A stretch of DNA of 57,491 nucleotides from Lysobacterales bacterium (lineage in GTDB: Bacteria; Pseudomonadota; Gammaproteobacteria; Xanthomonadales; Xanthomonadaceae), in the NCBI GenBank assembly GCA_017302035.1, contig JAFLEA010000013.1:1-57491 (forward strand). The letters run 5' to 3'. Below, piece after piece: positions 48,882-57,216 of the stretch. The notes under the pieces were generated by a model. That model was given only the letters and a program-made list of their open reading frames with translations. It was not told the DNA's origin and searched no databases. Every line of letters starts with the position of its first letter. Within the stretch, counting starts at the first letter, position 1. The position numbers and the translations under genes are program-made.

Positions 48882-51290
48882 ATGGCCGCACAAGAAAACG
48901 CCCACGGCGTGCTAGACCGTGGGCGCAAGGTTACAACCGACCGGGAGACGGAGCCTGCCAGAGCTCACGGGATCAATGATGCCGTGGGGCGCAGCTCGCC
49001 GACGCCGTCATTCGACGTCGATGGTCTGATCCGCGCGGGCCTCACGCTGATCCCGCTCCACAGGTGGGACGCCAAGGACGCGAGGGGCCGAGACCGCGGC
49101 AAGACCCCGCGCGACGGCGCCTGGCAGGCCAGGGACTACGACAGCCGCGAGGTGGTCGAGGGCGCGCGGCGCGACGGCCGCAACGTGGGCGTGCGCCTGC
49201 CGCCGACGTGGATGGTGCTCGACGTGGACCCGCGCAACTTTGGCGGGAAGGACGACCCCGAGAACGCCGCCGGACGCGACCCGCTGGCCGAGCTGGCGCG
49301 CGACGCGATGCTCGACCTGTCGGCGTGCCCGCACGTCGTCACCGGATCGGGCGGGCACCACTACTACTTCCGCAAGCCCGCCGACGTGCAGCTCCTCGAC
49401 AGCCTGGAGACCTACCCCGGCGTGGAGTTCAAGAGCCAGGGCCGCCAGGTGGTGGCCCCCGGCTCCGTGCACCCGAACGGCCGGCGATACGAGTGGGACG
49501 ACCTGGCGCCGTTCCCCGAGGAGGCGCCGCAGGTGCCCGACGCGCTGCTGCGCCTCATCCGCCGGCCGATGCGGGCCCACGGCGAGGCGGCGGGCTTCGG
49601 CGAGCTCACGCCGGAGATGCTGGCGGAGACCCTGGAGCAGCTCGACCCCGAGGCGTTCGCCGAGCACGACAAGTGGCGCGACCTGATGATGGCCTGCCAC
49701 CACGCCACTGCGGGCGAGGGGCGGCAGGAGTTCATCGACTGGAGCACGCAGGACCCGAAGTACCGGGACGACGCGTGGATCATCGGCAGGCGCTGGGACT
49801 CGCTTCACGCCACCGCAGGCAAGGGCGGGCGGCCCATCACGGTGAAGCTGCTGCACAAGTTCGTGCAGGAGGTGGGAGGGCACGTCGCGCGCGTAGACGC
49901 AGCCGACGACTTCGACGCGTGGGAGGACGCCGAGGACCTGGGTTGCGGAGTGGACGACGCCGCGCTGCGCGAGCCGCCGAAGCTTGAGGGCAAGGCCGCC
50001 GTCCTGGAGGAGATGAACGCCCAGCACTGCGTCGTCATGGAGAACGGCAAGTTCCGCGTCTTCACCGAGGAGTTCGACCCGGTGCTCGGCAGGCACTTCT
50101 ACCAGCGCTCCACCAAGGAGGACTTCCAGAACCTCTACTGCAACAGCTTCGTCGAGCAGGTCAACGACAGGCCGACGACGCGGGCGCAGTTCTGGCTGAA
50201 GCACCCGCAGCGGCGCCAGTACAAGGGCGTCATCTTCGACCCCTCGGGCGACCACGCCGGGTGGCTGAACCTGTGGCGCGGCTGGGCGGTCGATCCGGCG
50301 CCGGGCGACTGGTCGCTGCTGGACCGCCTCATCCGCGAGGTGCTGACCGACGGCGACCCGCAGGGCTACCGCTACGTGCTGAACTGGATGGCCGCCATGT
50401 TCCAGCGTCCGTCCGAGGCCGCCGAGGTGGCTATCGCGTTCAGGGGCGCGAAGGGCACGGGCAAGGGCACGCTGGGCCGCGTCCTACAGCACATCGCCGG
50501 GGCACACGGCCTGCACATCAGCTCGCCGGAACACATCACGGGGCGGTTCAACTCGCACCTCCAGAACTGCATCTGCCTGTTCGCCGACGAGGCGTTCTGG
50601 GCGGGCGACAAGTCGGGCGAGGCGAAGCTGAAGGCGCTCGTGACGGAGCCGACGGTCGCCTACGAGGGCAAGGGGCGCGACGCCGTGATGGGGAAGAACT
50701 TGATCCACATCGTCATGGCCTCCAACTCCGACTGGGTCGTGCCCGCCGGCCTGGACGGCGAGCGGCGCTTCGCGGTGTTCGAGGTGAACGACTCCCGCAA
50801 GGACGACCACGAGTTCTTCCGCGCGCTTAACCGCCAGCTCGACAACGGGGGCCGCGCCGCCTTCCTGCACGACATGCTCGCGCGCGACATCCGGGGCTGG
50901 CACCCGCGAAACGACATCCCGCAGAACGGCGCGCTCGCCGAGCAGAAGCTGCGCGGCATGGACGCCGAGTTCTCCTGGTGGTACTCGCTACTGTACGAAG
51001 CCGAGCTGCCGGGCTACGACGAGGAAAGGGACTGGCAGGCCGGCGAGGTCGTGCTCGACAAGGCCGACCTGTACGAGAGCTACCTGGCCTTCGCCCGCAG
51101 CCGCACCCGGCACCCGAGGCCGCTGCCCGGCCTAGCGAGGGTGCTGCTCACCAAGGTCGGCGTTGAGTCGCGGCAGATCAGGAGCGGCACCCGCAAGGAC
51201 AAGCGCGTGTACGTCGTCCCCGCGCTCGACCAGGCGCGCGCCGCGTTCGCCGAAATCGTCAAGGCAAGCCCCTCGCAGCTCTGGGGTTGA
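48882..51290 (+). CDS. prim-pol/DUF5906 SF3-like primase-helicase
   Basis: Replication initiator of the element, 802 aa. The N-terminal AEP-type prim-pol (~40-230) has PTWMVLDVDPRNFGG (catalytic Asp pair), GSGGHHYYFRKP and GVEFKSQGRQVVAPGSVHPN. A linker PriCT-like segment (DKWRDLMMACHHATAGEGRQ) follows. The C-terminal DUF5906/SF3-like ATPase has Walker A FRGAKGTGKGTLGR, Walker B CICLFADEAFW, sensor HIVMASNSDWVVPAGLDG and Arg finger in ERRFAVFEV. Same architecture as satellite and plasmid replicases of the P4-alpha kind. A terminator follows. Confidence 0.9.
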   Translation: MAAQENAHGVLDRGRKVTTDRETEPARAHGINDAVGRSSPTPSFDVDGLIRAGLTLIPLHRWDAKDARGRDRGKTPRDGAWQARDYDSREVVEGARRDGRNVGVRLPPTWMVLDVDPRNFGGKDDPENAAGRDPLAELARDAMLDLSACPHVVTGSGGHHYYFRKPADVQLLDSLETYPGVEFKSQGRQVVAPGSVHPNGRRYEWDDLAPFPEEAPQVPDALLRLIRRPMRAHGEAAGFGELTPEMLAETLEQLDPEAFAEHDKWRDLMMACHHATAGEGRQEFIDWSTQDPKYRDDAWIIGRRWDSLHATAGKGGRPITVKLLHKFVQEVGGHVARVDAADDFDAWEDAEDLGCGVDDAALREPPKLEGKAAVLEEMNAQHCVVMENGKFRVFTEEFDPVLGRHFYQRSTKEDFQNLYCNSFVEQVNDRPTTRAQFWLKHPQRRQYKGVIFDPSGDHAGWLNLWRGWAVDPAPGDWSLLDRLIREVLTDGDPQGYRYVLNWMAAMFQRPSEAAEVAIAFRGAKGTGKGTLGRVLQHIAGAHGLHISSPEHITGRFNSHLQNCICLFADEAFWAGDKSGEAKLKALVTEPTVAYEGKGRDAVMGKNLIHIVMASNSDWVVPAGLDGERRFAVFEVNDSRKDDHEFFRALNRQLDNGGRAAFLHDMLARDIRGWHPRNDIPQNGALAEQKLRGMDAEFSWWYSLLYEAELPGYDEERDWQAGEVVLDKADLYESYLAFARSRTRHPRPLPGLARVLLTKVGVESRQIRSGTRKDKRVYVVPALDQARAAFAEIVKASPSQLWG

Positions 51291-51307
51291 GGGAGAACAG
51301 CATCACG

Positions 51308-51345
51308 GCCGTTCGACGCCTGACGTGTCGAACGGCTTCTTCTTG
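51308..51345 (+). terminator. intrinsic terminator of alpA-primase operon
   Basis: Stem GCCGTTCGAC / GTCGAACGGC (10 bp), then TTCTTCTTGCTCG, 17 bases after the primase stop. Confidence 0.75.
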
Positions 51346-51497
51346 CTCGTTTCGCTTTACGGATCATGCGCTTATGAATCGGCGAACAGCCCGAACGCGT
51401 TTCTCGGCTCCGAAATCGTTTTAGGATTTTTGGCGCCGCGCAGACCTCGCCGACACGCCACTCTGTTGCGGGGAGACTTTCGATTCGTCGTCGGTGA

Positions 51498-51578
51498 GAA
51501 ATAAGCTGTGCAAGTTGTTCAAGTTGTTCATAGATCAATAAAGCTAAGTAAAACAAAGAAAAAACAGCGAACAGCTTT
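51498..51578. other. candidate replication origin of the element
   Basis: The most AT-rich stretch of the element, with a tandem direct repeat CAAGTTGTT-CAAGTTGTT (51511-51528) and an A-rich run, bounded by an inverted repeat AAGCTGT (51503-51509) and ACAGCTT (51571-51577). It lies just downstream of the primase-helicase, as ori regions of satellites often do. No replication evidence; inferred only. Confidence 0.4.
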
Positions 51579-51885
51579 ACGCACGGCTTCCGAGTTGCCC
51601 TTGAGAATGTCGTGCTGCGCGTCGTGTGAGGGATTCGGCGCGGCCTGAGCCTGGCCGAGCGCGTCGGGCGTGGCGATCTACGCGGGGAACGCGGCCGGAT
51701 CGTCCTTCCGACCGTGTGCTTCCTGTCCCTCGCGCGCGAGGAGAAGCTCCCGCCGACCGTGGCCGAGCGCGCCGCCTGATCGCACATCAGAGGGTCGGGA
51801 CCGTCCAAGTCCTTGAGCCGACTGCTTGAACGATGGCGTGCCTGCGCGCGTAAGCACGACACGATCACGCCGTAAGCCACTTTTC

Positions 51886-52419
51886 ATGGAGACGGCGGCC
51901 GTGCAGTCCACCCCCAACTCGTTCACGCCCGAGCGGCGCGAGGTGTTCTTCCAGGTCCTGGAGGACACGTGCTCGCCCAAGCAGGCCGCGGCCGCGGCGG
52001 GCATCAGCAGGCAGACGGCCTTCTACCACAAGGCCAACGACGTCGAGTTCCGCACCCGGTGGGAGAAGGCGGTCGAGGTTGCCCTCGACTCGCTGCTGGA
52101 CGAGGCGTACAGGCGCGCGGCGCTCGGGTACGACGAGCCCGTGATCCACGGCGGCAGGCTCGCTACGGTGAGGGACCCGCAGAGCGGCGAGGAGCGGCCG
52201 CTCACGGTGCGCAAGCACAGCGACAGGCTCCTGGAGGTCCTCCTGAAGTTCCGCTACGGCGAGCAGATGGCGGACAGGCTGCGCGTCAGGGTCGAGGACA
52301 CGGGCCTGTCGGCCGACGCCCTGCTGGCGATGCCCGCCGACGAGCGCGCCCAGCTCGTGGCGCTGCTCTCCAAGTACAACGCGGCGCGGCCGCACGACGA
52401 GGAGCACGACGATGAGTGA
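51886..52419 (+). CDS. TerS-like small terminase subunit
   Basis: 177 aa from the ATG at 51886 (METAAVQSTPNSFTPERREV); the frame is open further up. HTH SPKQAAAAAGISRQTAFYHK, then FRTRWEKAVEVALDSLLDEA, YRRAALGYDEPVIHGG and RKHSDRLLEVLLKFRYGEQM. This order (HTH, short helix bundle, a beta turn with pairs of Asp/Glu and Val, and SD-x-LL-x-x-LLK) is that of phage TerS proteins. There is no TerL in the window, so it would redirect a helper phage terminase to the element, as in PICIs and SaPIs. It could instead be a regulator that resembles TerS. Confidence 0.65.
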   Translation: METAAVQSTPNSFTPERREVFFQVLEDTCSPKQAAAAAGISRQTAFYHKANDVEFRTRWEKAVEVALDSLLDEAYRRAALGYDEPVIHGGRLATVRDPQSGEERPLTVRKHSDRLLEVLLKFRYGEQMADRLRVRVEDTGLSADALLAMPADERAQLVALLSKYNAARPHDEEHDDE

Positions 52420-52657
52420 CAGGCTGAGCGTCGCCGAGGCCCTGGCCAAGGCGGAGCAGATCGAGGTCATGCTGGGCGCGATCCACGACACGGCGCCCGA
52501 GGCGGTCAAGGCGATGGGCGGGCGCGACGCCCTGGCCCGGGCGTCGGAGATGACGTGCCTCGGCCCGGTGCCGCGCCTGGACGCGGACGAGTGGGAGCGC
52601 ATGTCGCTGGAGTACGAGGCGCGGCGCGAGCATGGCAGCGTCAACCGCGGGCACTAA
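52412..52657 (+). CDS. small acidic hypothetical protein
   Basis: 81 aa, not recognised. Helical, acidic N-terminus (LSVAEALAKAEQIEVMLGAI), then DEWERMSLEYEARREHGSVN. Overlaps the TerS-like stop by 8 bases and the next gene by 26, so it belongs to the same operon. Codon use matches its neighbours, which supports it as real. Confidence 0.55.
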   Translation: MSDRLSVAEALAKAEQIEVMLGAIHDTAPEAVKAMGGRDALARASEMTCLGPVPRLDADEWERMSLEYEARREHGSVNRGH

Positions 52658-53075
52658 CGGGCACGCGGTCGCCGTCGAGGTGTGCGGGGTGCGATACCCC
52701 TCCGCCAGGCAGGCGGCCCAGGCGCTCGGCCTCAGCCCCAACCGGGTGTCGGTCCGGTGCCACTCCGACAGGTGGCCCGACTACCGCTGGCTCGGCGCGA
52801 CGCCCGGCCGGCGGGAGCTGACGCCCGAGGACAGGCGCATCGCCAGGCCCCTAACCGAGCCCGAGCGGTGGCCGAACGACGGCGGCGCGCGACGCGCCCC
52901 CGTGATGGACCCGAACTACGACCCGCCCAGGGTCGTGCGCCGGGTCGGCTGGCTCCGCTGCATGTGCTGCGGGCGGTCCCACTTCTCCGAGGACGTGGCC
53001 CGCGCCCGCATGTGCCTGGACTGCGGCGGGGCCGGCGGCATGCCGACCGGGCCGCGTCCCGACTGGGACGCCTGA
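52632..53075 (+). CDS. small protein with NUMOD-like DNA-binding start and zinc-knuckle-like cysteines
   Basis: 147 aa. Residues ~15-50 (VCGVRYPSARQAAQALGLSP, then NRVSVRCHSDRW) look like a NUMOD1-type helix-turn-helix found in phage homing endonucleases. Near the C-terminus CMCCGRSHF and CLDCGGAGG form two CxxC pairs 17 residues apart, a likely zinc ribbon. No nuclease motif is visible. Possibly a DNA-binding regulator or packaging factor of the element; this is inference. Confidence 0.6.
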   Translation: MAASTAGTNGHAVAVEVCGVRYPSARQAAQALGLSPNRVSVRCHSDRWPDYRWLGATPGRRELTPEDRRIARPLTEPERWPNDGGARRAPVMDPNYDPPRVVRRVGWLRCMCCGRSHFSEDVARARMCLDCGGAGGMPTGPRPDWDA

Positions 53076-53300
53076 CATTCCATCGGCGGGCGGCGCGAGG
53101 CCAAGCCCATGATTCGCAAGCCGCAGTGACGGCGGCAGCTTCGAGGGAAACACGTCCGGGAAACGATGGCGTTCGCGGCCAGCGCACCCCGACACATTGC
53201 AGGCATCCGGTCAGCGCACAGGCGCGCAGACCACCCCACGGCTGGGGATGCGCTCGTGACAGGCGACCGGAGGACCACAACCCACCGGAGCCCACGAGCA

Positions 53301-54026
53301 ATGAAGATCGAACTCAGCGACACCCCCCTCCTCAGCGCACAGCAGATCGGCGAGCTCGCCTCGACCCTGGACCTGCTGCACAAGCGCACCCTCGCCGCGA
53401 TCGAGCGGCTGAACAAGGACATCGCGACCCGCAAGCAGCAGATCGCCGCGCGCTGGAAGAGCGCTCCCGGCATCGGCATGGCCGACGTGGCCCGCTTCGC
53501 CGAACACGAGACGCTCGCCAGCGTCCGCGAGATCAAGGACAACTCCAAGGCCGAGCTGGACAAGATCATGAAGGACGCCGGCGCGCCGCACGCGCAGCTG
53601 GTCGCCCAGCGCCAGTTCTACGACTCCCCGGCCAAGGTCCTGGCCCGCGCCGCACTGGGCGACCCCAAGCGCACCGAGTACCTCCAGCAGCTCCAGCACG
53701 CCGGCCCCGCCGAGCTCGGCCACATGGCCCAGGTCGCCGTCGGCACGCGCAACGTCGCCCTGGCCTCCGCCGTGCTGTCCCTGATCGACCGCCTGCCCAC
53801 CAAGGACCGCCCGGTCGGCCCGGTCGAGCTGGCGACCGCGATGAAGCAGGACGACTTCCTGAAGGTGCAGGAGTACATCAAGCTGGGCGACGCGCGCCTC
53901 CAGGGCATCCTGGTCGCCATCCGCGCCTGGTACGCCGGCAAGTCCAACCCGCTCGGCTCGGTGCAGCTCGCCATGCGCGAGCGGGACATCGACCACGACC
54001 TGATCGGGGGCGACGGCGATGACTGA
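53301..54026 (+). CDS. hypothetical helical protein of the element
   Basis: 241 aa from the ATG at 53301 (MKIELSDTPLLSAQQIGELA) with GGAG ten bases upstream; the longer open frame reads through 135 bases of non-coding type. Predicted almost entirely helical: LHKRTLAAIERLNKDIATRK (coiled-coil-like), then ADVARFAEHETLASVREIKD and a second half rich in Leu/Ala. No family recognised. It could be structural or accessory; the size and position resemble scaffold-like or packaging genes of satellites, but nothing in the sequence proves this. It overlaps the next gene by 8 bases. Confidence 0.6.
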   Translation: MKIELSDTPLLSAQQIGELASTLDLLHKRTLAAIERLNKDIATRKQQIAARWKSAPGIGMADVARFAEHETLASVREIKDNSKAELDKIMKDAGAPHAQLVAQRQFYDSPAKVLARAALGDPKRTEYLQQLQHAGPAELGHMAQVAVGTRNVALASAVLSLIDRLPTKDRPVGPVELATAMKQDDFLKVQEYIKLGDARLQGILVAIRAWYAGKSNPLGSVQLAMRERDIDHDLIGGDGDD

Positions 54027-54300
54027 CCGGCGCGCCCACTACCCGCCGTGCCACCCGGCGATGCTGGCACTCGCGGCCCTGGTCGCGGCGATCCAGCACA
54101 GGTGCGACCCGTTCCCCGAGCTCGAGGCCGCAGCGGCCCGCAACGGCGTGGCCGTCGGCTCCGAGGAGTTCGACGAGGCCGCGGCGCTGGCCGGGCAGCC
54201 CTACTGCCGCGCGCTGGACCTGTACGTCGACCGCGAGACCAAGCGCAGGGCTGACGCCCTGGGGTCGGGGATGGCGCACCTGGCCTTCCTCCCGGCCTGA
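54019..54300 (+). CDS. small hypothetical protein
   Basis: 93 aa, unrecognised. HPAMLALAALVAAIQHRCDP is a hydrophobic helix, followed by an acidic region (SEEFDEAAALAGQPYCRALD) and YVDRETKRRADALGS. Coupled to the upstream gene by an 8-base overlap. Not clearly a membrane protein, because the hydrophobic stretch is short. Confidence 0.5.
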   Translation: MTDRRAHYPPCHPAMLALAALVAAIQHRCDPFPELEAAAARNGVAVGSEEFDEAAALAGQPYCRALDLYVDRETKRRADALGSGMAHLAFLPA

Positions 54301-54367
54301 CCCGAGCAAACCCGGCCGGGTTGGTTAGGTGCGCAGAGGGCAACGGGTGGCCCGGCCGTGTTTCGGA

Positions 54368-54398
54368 GGGGATGTCCCAAGGGCATCCCCTTCTTTTT
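54368..54398 (+). terminator. intrinsic terminator of the terS-to-54300 operon
   Basis: Stem GGGGATG / CATCCCC with an inner CCC/GGG pairing, then TTCTTTTT, 67 bases after the preceding stop. Confidence 0.8.
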
Positions 54399-54525
54399 CA
54401 TGCGCTTGCGGACCCTCGCGCGCCGACAGCAAGTTAGATGGCCTGAAAACAGCGTCGAGGGGGCTCCCGGATCGAGGGAACCGCGACCTAATGCCTACGT
54501 GCCCACCAACACGTAGGAGAACGCC

Positions 54526-55041
54526 ATGAAGCTGGAAGAGATGCCCACCAAGGACCTGCTGGCCCTGCACAACCAGATCGCCGACAAGCCAGCAGGCCCC
54601 AAGACCTTCGCGACCCGGGCCAAGCTCGTCGCCCGGATCGAGCAGGTCGCGGCCGACAAGAACATCGACCTGGCCTCGTTCGGGCAGCCGAAGAAGCCCA
54701 AGGTGACCGCGCAGCGCGCAGAGCCGAAGGCCGAGGTCACCGAGGCGCCCGAGGCCGCCGAGAAGAAGCCGCGCGGCCTCGGCGTGGGCGCGCTCGCACG
54801 CGCGATCCTGATGGACCCGGCCGGCCACCCGCACGCGCTTATCGCGGACATGGTCAACGCGCAGATCGAGGGCGCGGCTGCCACGGCCAAGTCGGTGCGC
54901 TGGTACGCCAACGACATGCGCAAGAGGGGCGTCGAGGTGCCGCCGCGTCAGAAGCACCACCCGGCCGACATGGACGAGGAGCAGTCGGCCGAGGCGCTGT
55001 CCACAGTTCGGGTGGTCGAGCCCGCGCCATCCGACGGCTGA
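54526..55041 (+). CDS. hypothetical protein with SAP-like start and Pro/Glu linker
   Basis: 171 aa, a real gene with its own leader and terminator. N-terminus MKLEEMPTKDLLALHNQIAD looks like a helical protein-interaction or SAP-like DNA-binding segment; a charged linker (PKKPKVTAQRAEPKAEVTEA) follows and then a winged-helix-like C-domain (VGALARAILMDPAGHPHALI, then KSVRWYANDMRKRGVEVPPR). DNA-binding accessory proteins of phages use the last pattern. Function unknown. RBS AGGAG is seven bases upstream. Confidence 0.65.
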   Translation: MKLEEMPTKDLLALHNQIADKPAGPKTFATRAKLVARIEQVAADKNIDLASFGQPKKPKVTAQRAEPKAEVTEAPEAAEKKPRGLGVGALARAILMDPAGHPHALIADMVNAQIEGAAATAKSVRWYANDMRKRGVEVPPRQKHHPADMDEEQSAEALSTVRVVEPAPSDG

Positions 55042-55065
55042 CGCCGTTCTCCCGTCGTGTACGAG

Positions 55066-55092
55066 AAAGGGCCACCGTCACGGTGGCCCTTT
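55066..55092. terminator. bidirectional hairpin terminator
   Basis: Perfect 12-bp stem AAAGGGCCACCG / CGGTGGCCCTTT, loop TCA, then CATTTCAT. Lies between the convergent genes ending at 55041 and 55133. Confidence 0.85.
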
Positions 55093-55132
55093 CATTTCAT
55101 CGCCTTGTGATGCGTCGCGCGCCGACTGCGGA

Positions 55133-55354
55133 TCAGGCGTGCACCTTTTCGAGTTCGTCCAGCTCGGTCAGACACTCTTCCAGCAGCAGCCGCAGTTCCA
55201 GCTTCGCCACCTCATCCTTCTGGAAGACCATGTGATCGCGGATGATGCCGATCAGGTCGTTTGCCTCACCGCTGACGCGGATGCGCTTGCCGACGTGTCG
55301 GCTCATCCGATCCTCGACGCGACGCCGCACCTGGACACGGGGATCGACTGTCAT
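55133..55354 (-). CDS. small hypothetical protein, operon partner of 55351-55869
   Basis: 73 aa (MTVDPRVQVRRRVEDRMSRH). Basic N-terminus, then EANDLIGIIRDHMVFQKDEV and an acidic helix ending KLELRLLLEECLTELDELEK, compatible with a small regulatory dimer such as an antitoxin. No recognised family. ATG overlaps the stop of the upstream gene (ATGA), so the two are translated together. Confidence 0.6.
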   Translation of the reverse strand: MTVDPRVQVRRRVEDRMSRHVGKRIRVSGEANDLIGIIRDHMVFQKDEVAKLELRLLLEECLTELDELEKVHA

Positions 55355-55869
55355 GCTGCCTTCTTCTTCTGCTTCTCCGCAGGCTTCTTGTCGGCCAACT
55401 TGCCGGCGTCGTACACCATGAGCGCGGTCTCCCACGCGCGCTGCGCGGTGGCCTTCGCCCTTGCGTCGTCGTACCCCTCGAACTCGCGGAGGTAGTCGGC
55501 CAATGCCAACATGGGCCAGGCATGGAATCCGTAGTTGTCCGCGAGGGTGATGTACGCCTGGTACCACTCATTCAGCTCGCTATCGAAGCTGCCGGAGTAA
55601 TAGACGCCGAACTCGTGCTGTGCAGTGTCTTCTCCCACATCCTTCACGACTGCGCCGTAGAGCAGGGCAACCTCGTCGTTGTTTTCCCGCTGCTGGCGCG
55701 CCTTCAGCACCGCGCTAGTGAGCAGCTTCCACGCTGACACTGCCCTCTCGCGCGAACCCTCCCAGTTCAACAGGTCGAACGCGATGGCGTTCAACTCGTT
55801 CCGGGCGAAGAAATACAGGGTGGTGGGGTGGCGGAGGGGCTTGGTGTAGCCGTTCTTGATGATGCTCAT
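55351..55869 (-). CDS. hypothetical protein, first gene of the integrase-proximal operon
   Basis: 172 aa. The ATG at 55869 is favoured over that at 55875 because GGAGAA then lies eight bases upstream. Tyr/Trp-rich: HPTTLYFFARNELNAIAFDL, GEDTAQHEFGVYYSGSFDSE and AYITLADNYGFHAWPMLALA, with a Lys-rich tail (KPAEKQKKKAA). No family is recognised. Divergence in composition from the GC-rich neighbours and the two-gene layout next to int are reminiscent of toxin-antitoxin or anti-phage modules, but no catalytic motif can be named. Confidence 0.6.
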   Translation of the reverse strand: MSIIKNGYTKPLRHPTTLYFFARNELNAIAFDLLNWEGSRERAVSAWKLLTSAVLKARQQRENNDEVALLYGAVVKDVGEDTAQHEFGVYYSGSFDSELNEWYQAYITLADNYGFHAWPMLALADYLREFEGYDDARAKATAQRAWETALMVYDAGKLADKKPAEKQKKKAA

Positions 55870-55966
55870 TTTCATTTCTCCAGATGGTTTTCACTGATCG
55901 GAATTGACCAGCTGGTAGGGGATGCTAAGCACACTTTTTGATGCCGTGAACTATTATTGCTGGGCA

Positions 55967-57193
55967 CTACGCGACCTCGCATTCGTTTGTTGACGGTGCG
56001 TCAGTAGGCGTGCTTGCGAGGCGTGGCGGCCACTCGCCCTCGGTCCATTCGAGGCCGAGCTGTTCGAGGATGTAGCGCGACGCGGCCTCCTGGTGGTTGC
56101 GCAGGTGCTCGGGGCCGACGTGTATGTAGCCCATCGTGACGTTGCTCGCCGCGTGGTTGAGCAGGTACTTCAGCTCAAGCAGCGGGACACCGGCCTGCAC
56201 GGCGAGCGTGGCGAACGTGTGCCGCAGGGCGTGGCCCGTCAGTCCGTCCAGCTCGTGCTGCGCGACCTCGGCGACGTGGCCCGACTTCGACTCGGCGGGG
56301 AACAGCCACGGGCTCTTGCGGTGCAGGCGCGGGTTCTCCTCGACGCGGTGGCCGAGCAGGTCGGCGAGCGGCCCCGACAGCGGCAGGTCGAACGCGCGGG
56401 TCGATCCGCCCTTGGGCTTGGGCACGTGCAGGCGCCCGGAGGCGAGGTCTAGGTCGGATGCGCGAGCCTCGCAGGCCGAGGTGCGCCGCATGCCCGTGAG
56501 CACCATGAAGAGGTGCAGGTCGCGGCGCACAGGGTGGAGCCCGAGCACCGCCTTGCCCCACGCCTTGAGCCTGTCCGTCGGCGCGTCCACCTTGCGACGC
56601 CGCAGCCCGTGGTAGTCCACGTTCCCGCAGGGGTTCGGCGGCAGGTCCGGGTGCTCGCGCAGGCCCCGGTTGTACACGGCCCTGAAGATGCGGAAGGCGT
56701 TGTCCGCCGAGGGCGCGCCGTGCCGCTCGGTGATGCGGCGGTGCCTGTCGCGCACGCCCGAGCGGTCCGCGCCGAGCTCGGCCAGCGGGCGGTCGAGCCA
56801 GTCGGACAGGTACTGCTCGCAGTTGTAGCGGTAGTCGTCCTTGGTCCTCGGGGACAGCGGCTTGGCCGCCAGGTGGAGGTCGAGCGCCTCGCGCAGGGTG
56901 ATCCCGCGCGCACGCGCCCGGCGGCGCTCCTCGTTCGGGTTGACCCCGCCGCGCATTCCGACCAGCGTCTGTCGGGCGGCGTCGCGGGCCTGCTTGGCGT
57001 CCATCGCCGGGTGGTCGCCCAGCTTCGTCCTGACCTGACGGCCGTTGACGAGGGACTGGACGTAGAAGCTGCGCTTGGTGGCGGTGACGATGAGGTAGAA
57101 CCCCCTCATCTCGGTGTCGGCGTACAGGACCGACTTGCCCGGCTCGGGGCGGGGCGCCCTCTCGACGAGGGACTGGGTGATCTTCGACTTCAT
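55967..57193 (-). CDS. int: tyrosine recombinase/integrase of the element
   Basis: 408-aa P4-type phage integrase: an N-terminal arm-binding DUF4102 domain (SVLYADTEMRGFYLIVTATK, LGDHPAMDAKQARDAARQTL), a core-binding helical domain (~105-200) and the catalytic domain with Arg in VLTGMRRTSACEA, Lys in HVPKPKGGSTRAF, HxxR in GHALRHTFATLAVQAG, a second His in YLLNHAASNVTM and the Tyr nucleophile in GYIHVG. GGAG five bases before the ATG. It adjoins attR, as usual, and points inward. The target is the anticodon loop of tRNA-Thr. Confidence 0.95.
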   Translation of the reverse strand: MKSKITQSLVERAPRPEPGKSVLYADTEMRGFYLIVTATKRSFYVQSLVNGRQVRTKLGDHPAMDAKQARDAARQTLVGMRGGVNPNEERRRARARGITLREALDLHLAAKPLSPRTKDDYRYNCEQYLSDWLDRPLAELGADRSGVRDRHRRITERHGAPSADNAFRIFRAVYNRGLREHPDLPPNPCGNVDYHGLRRRKVDAPTDRLKAWGKAVLGLHPVRRDLHLFMVLTGMRRTSACEARASDLDLASGRLHVPKPKGGSTRAFDLPLSGPLADLLGHRVEENPRLHRKSPWLFPAESKSGHVAEVAQHELDGLTGHALRHTFATLAVQAGVPLLELKYLLNHAASNVTMGYIHVGPEHLRNHQEAASRYILEQLGLEWTEGEWPPRLASTPTDAPSTNECEVA

Positions 57194-57216
57194 GCTGGCT
57201 CCGTGGGTGGCGGGGC

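Larger units (their letters stand above)
51291..51885. other. long intergenic region with candidate origin and a possible gene remnant
   Basis: 595 bases without a convincing gene. It contains the primase terminator, an AT-rich block (51498-51578), and, at about 51630-51779, a coding-like stretch reading GLSLAERVGRGDLRG and VCFLSLAREEKLPPTVAERA before a stop, with no start. The latter may be the end of a lost gene. The region ends at the TerS-like start. Confidence 0.4.

Noticed and set aside
54401-54525. separate small gene before the SAP-like gene
   Set aside because: No start with RBS and no coding bias; it is leader sequence after a terminator.
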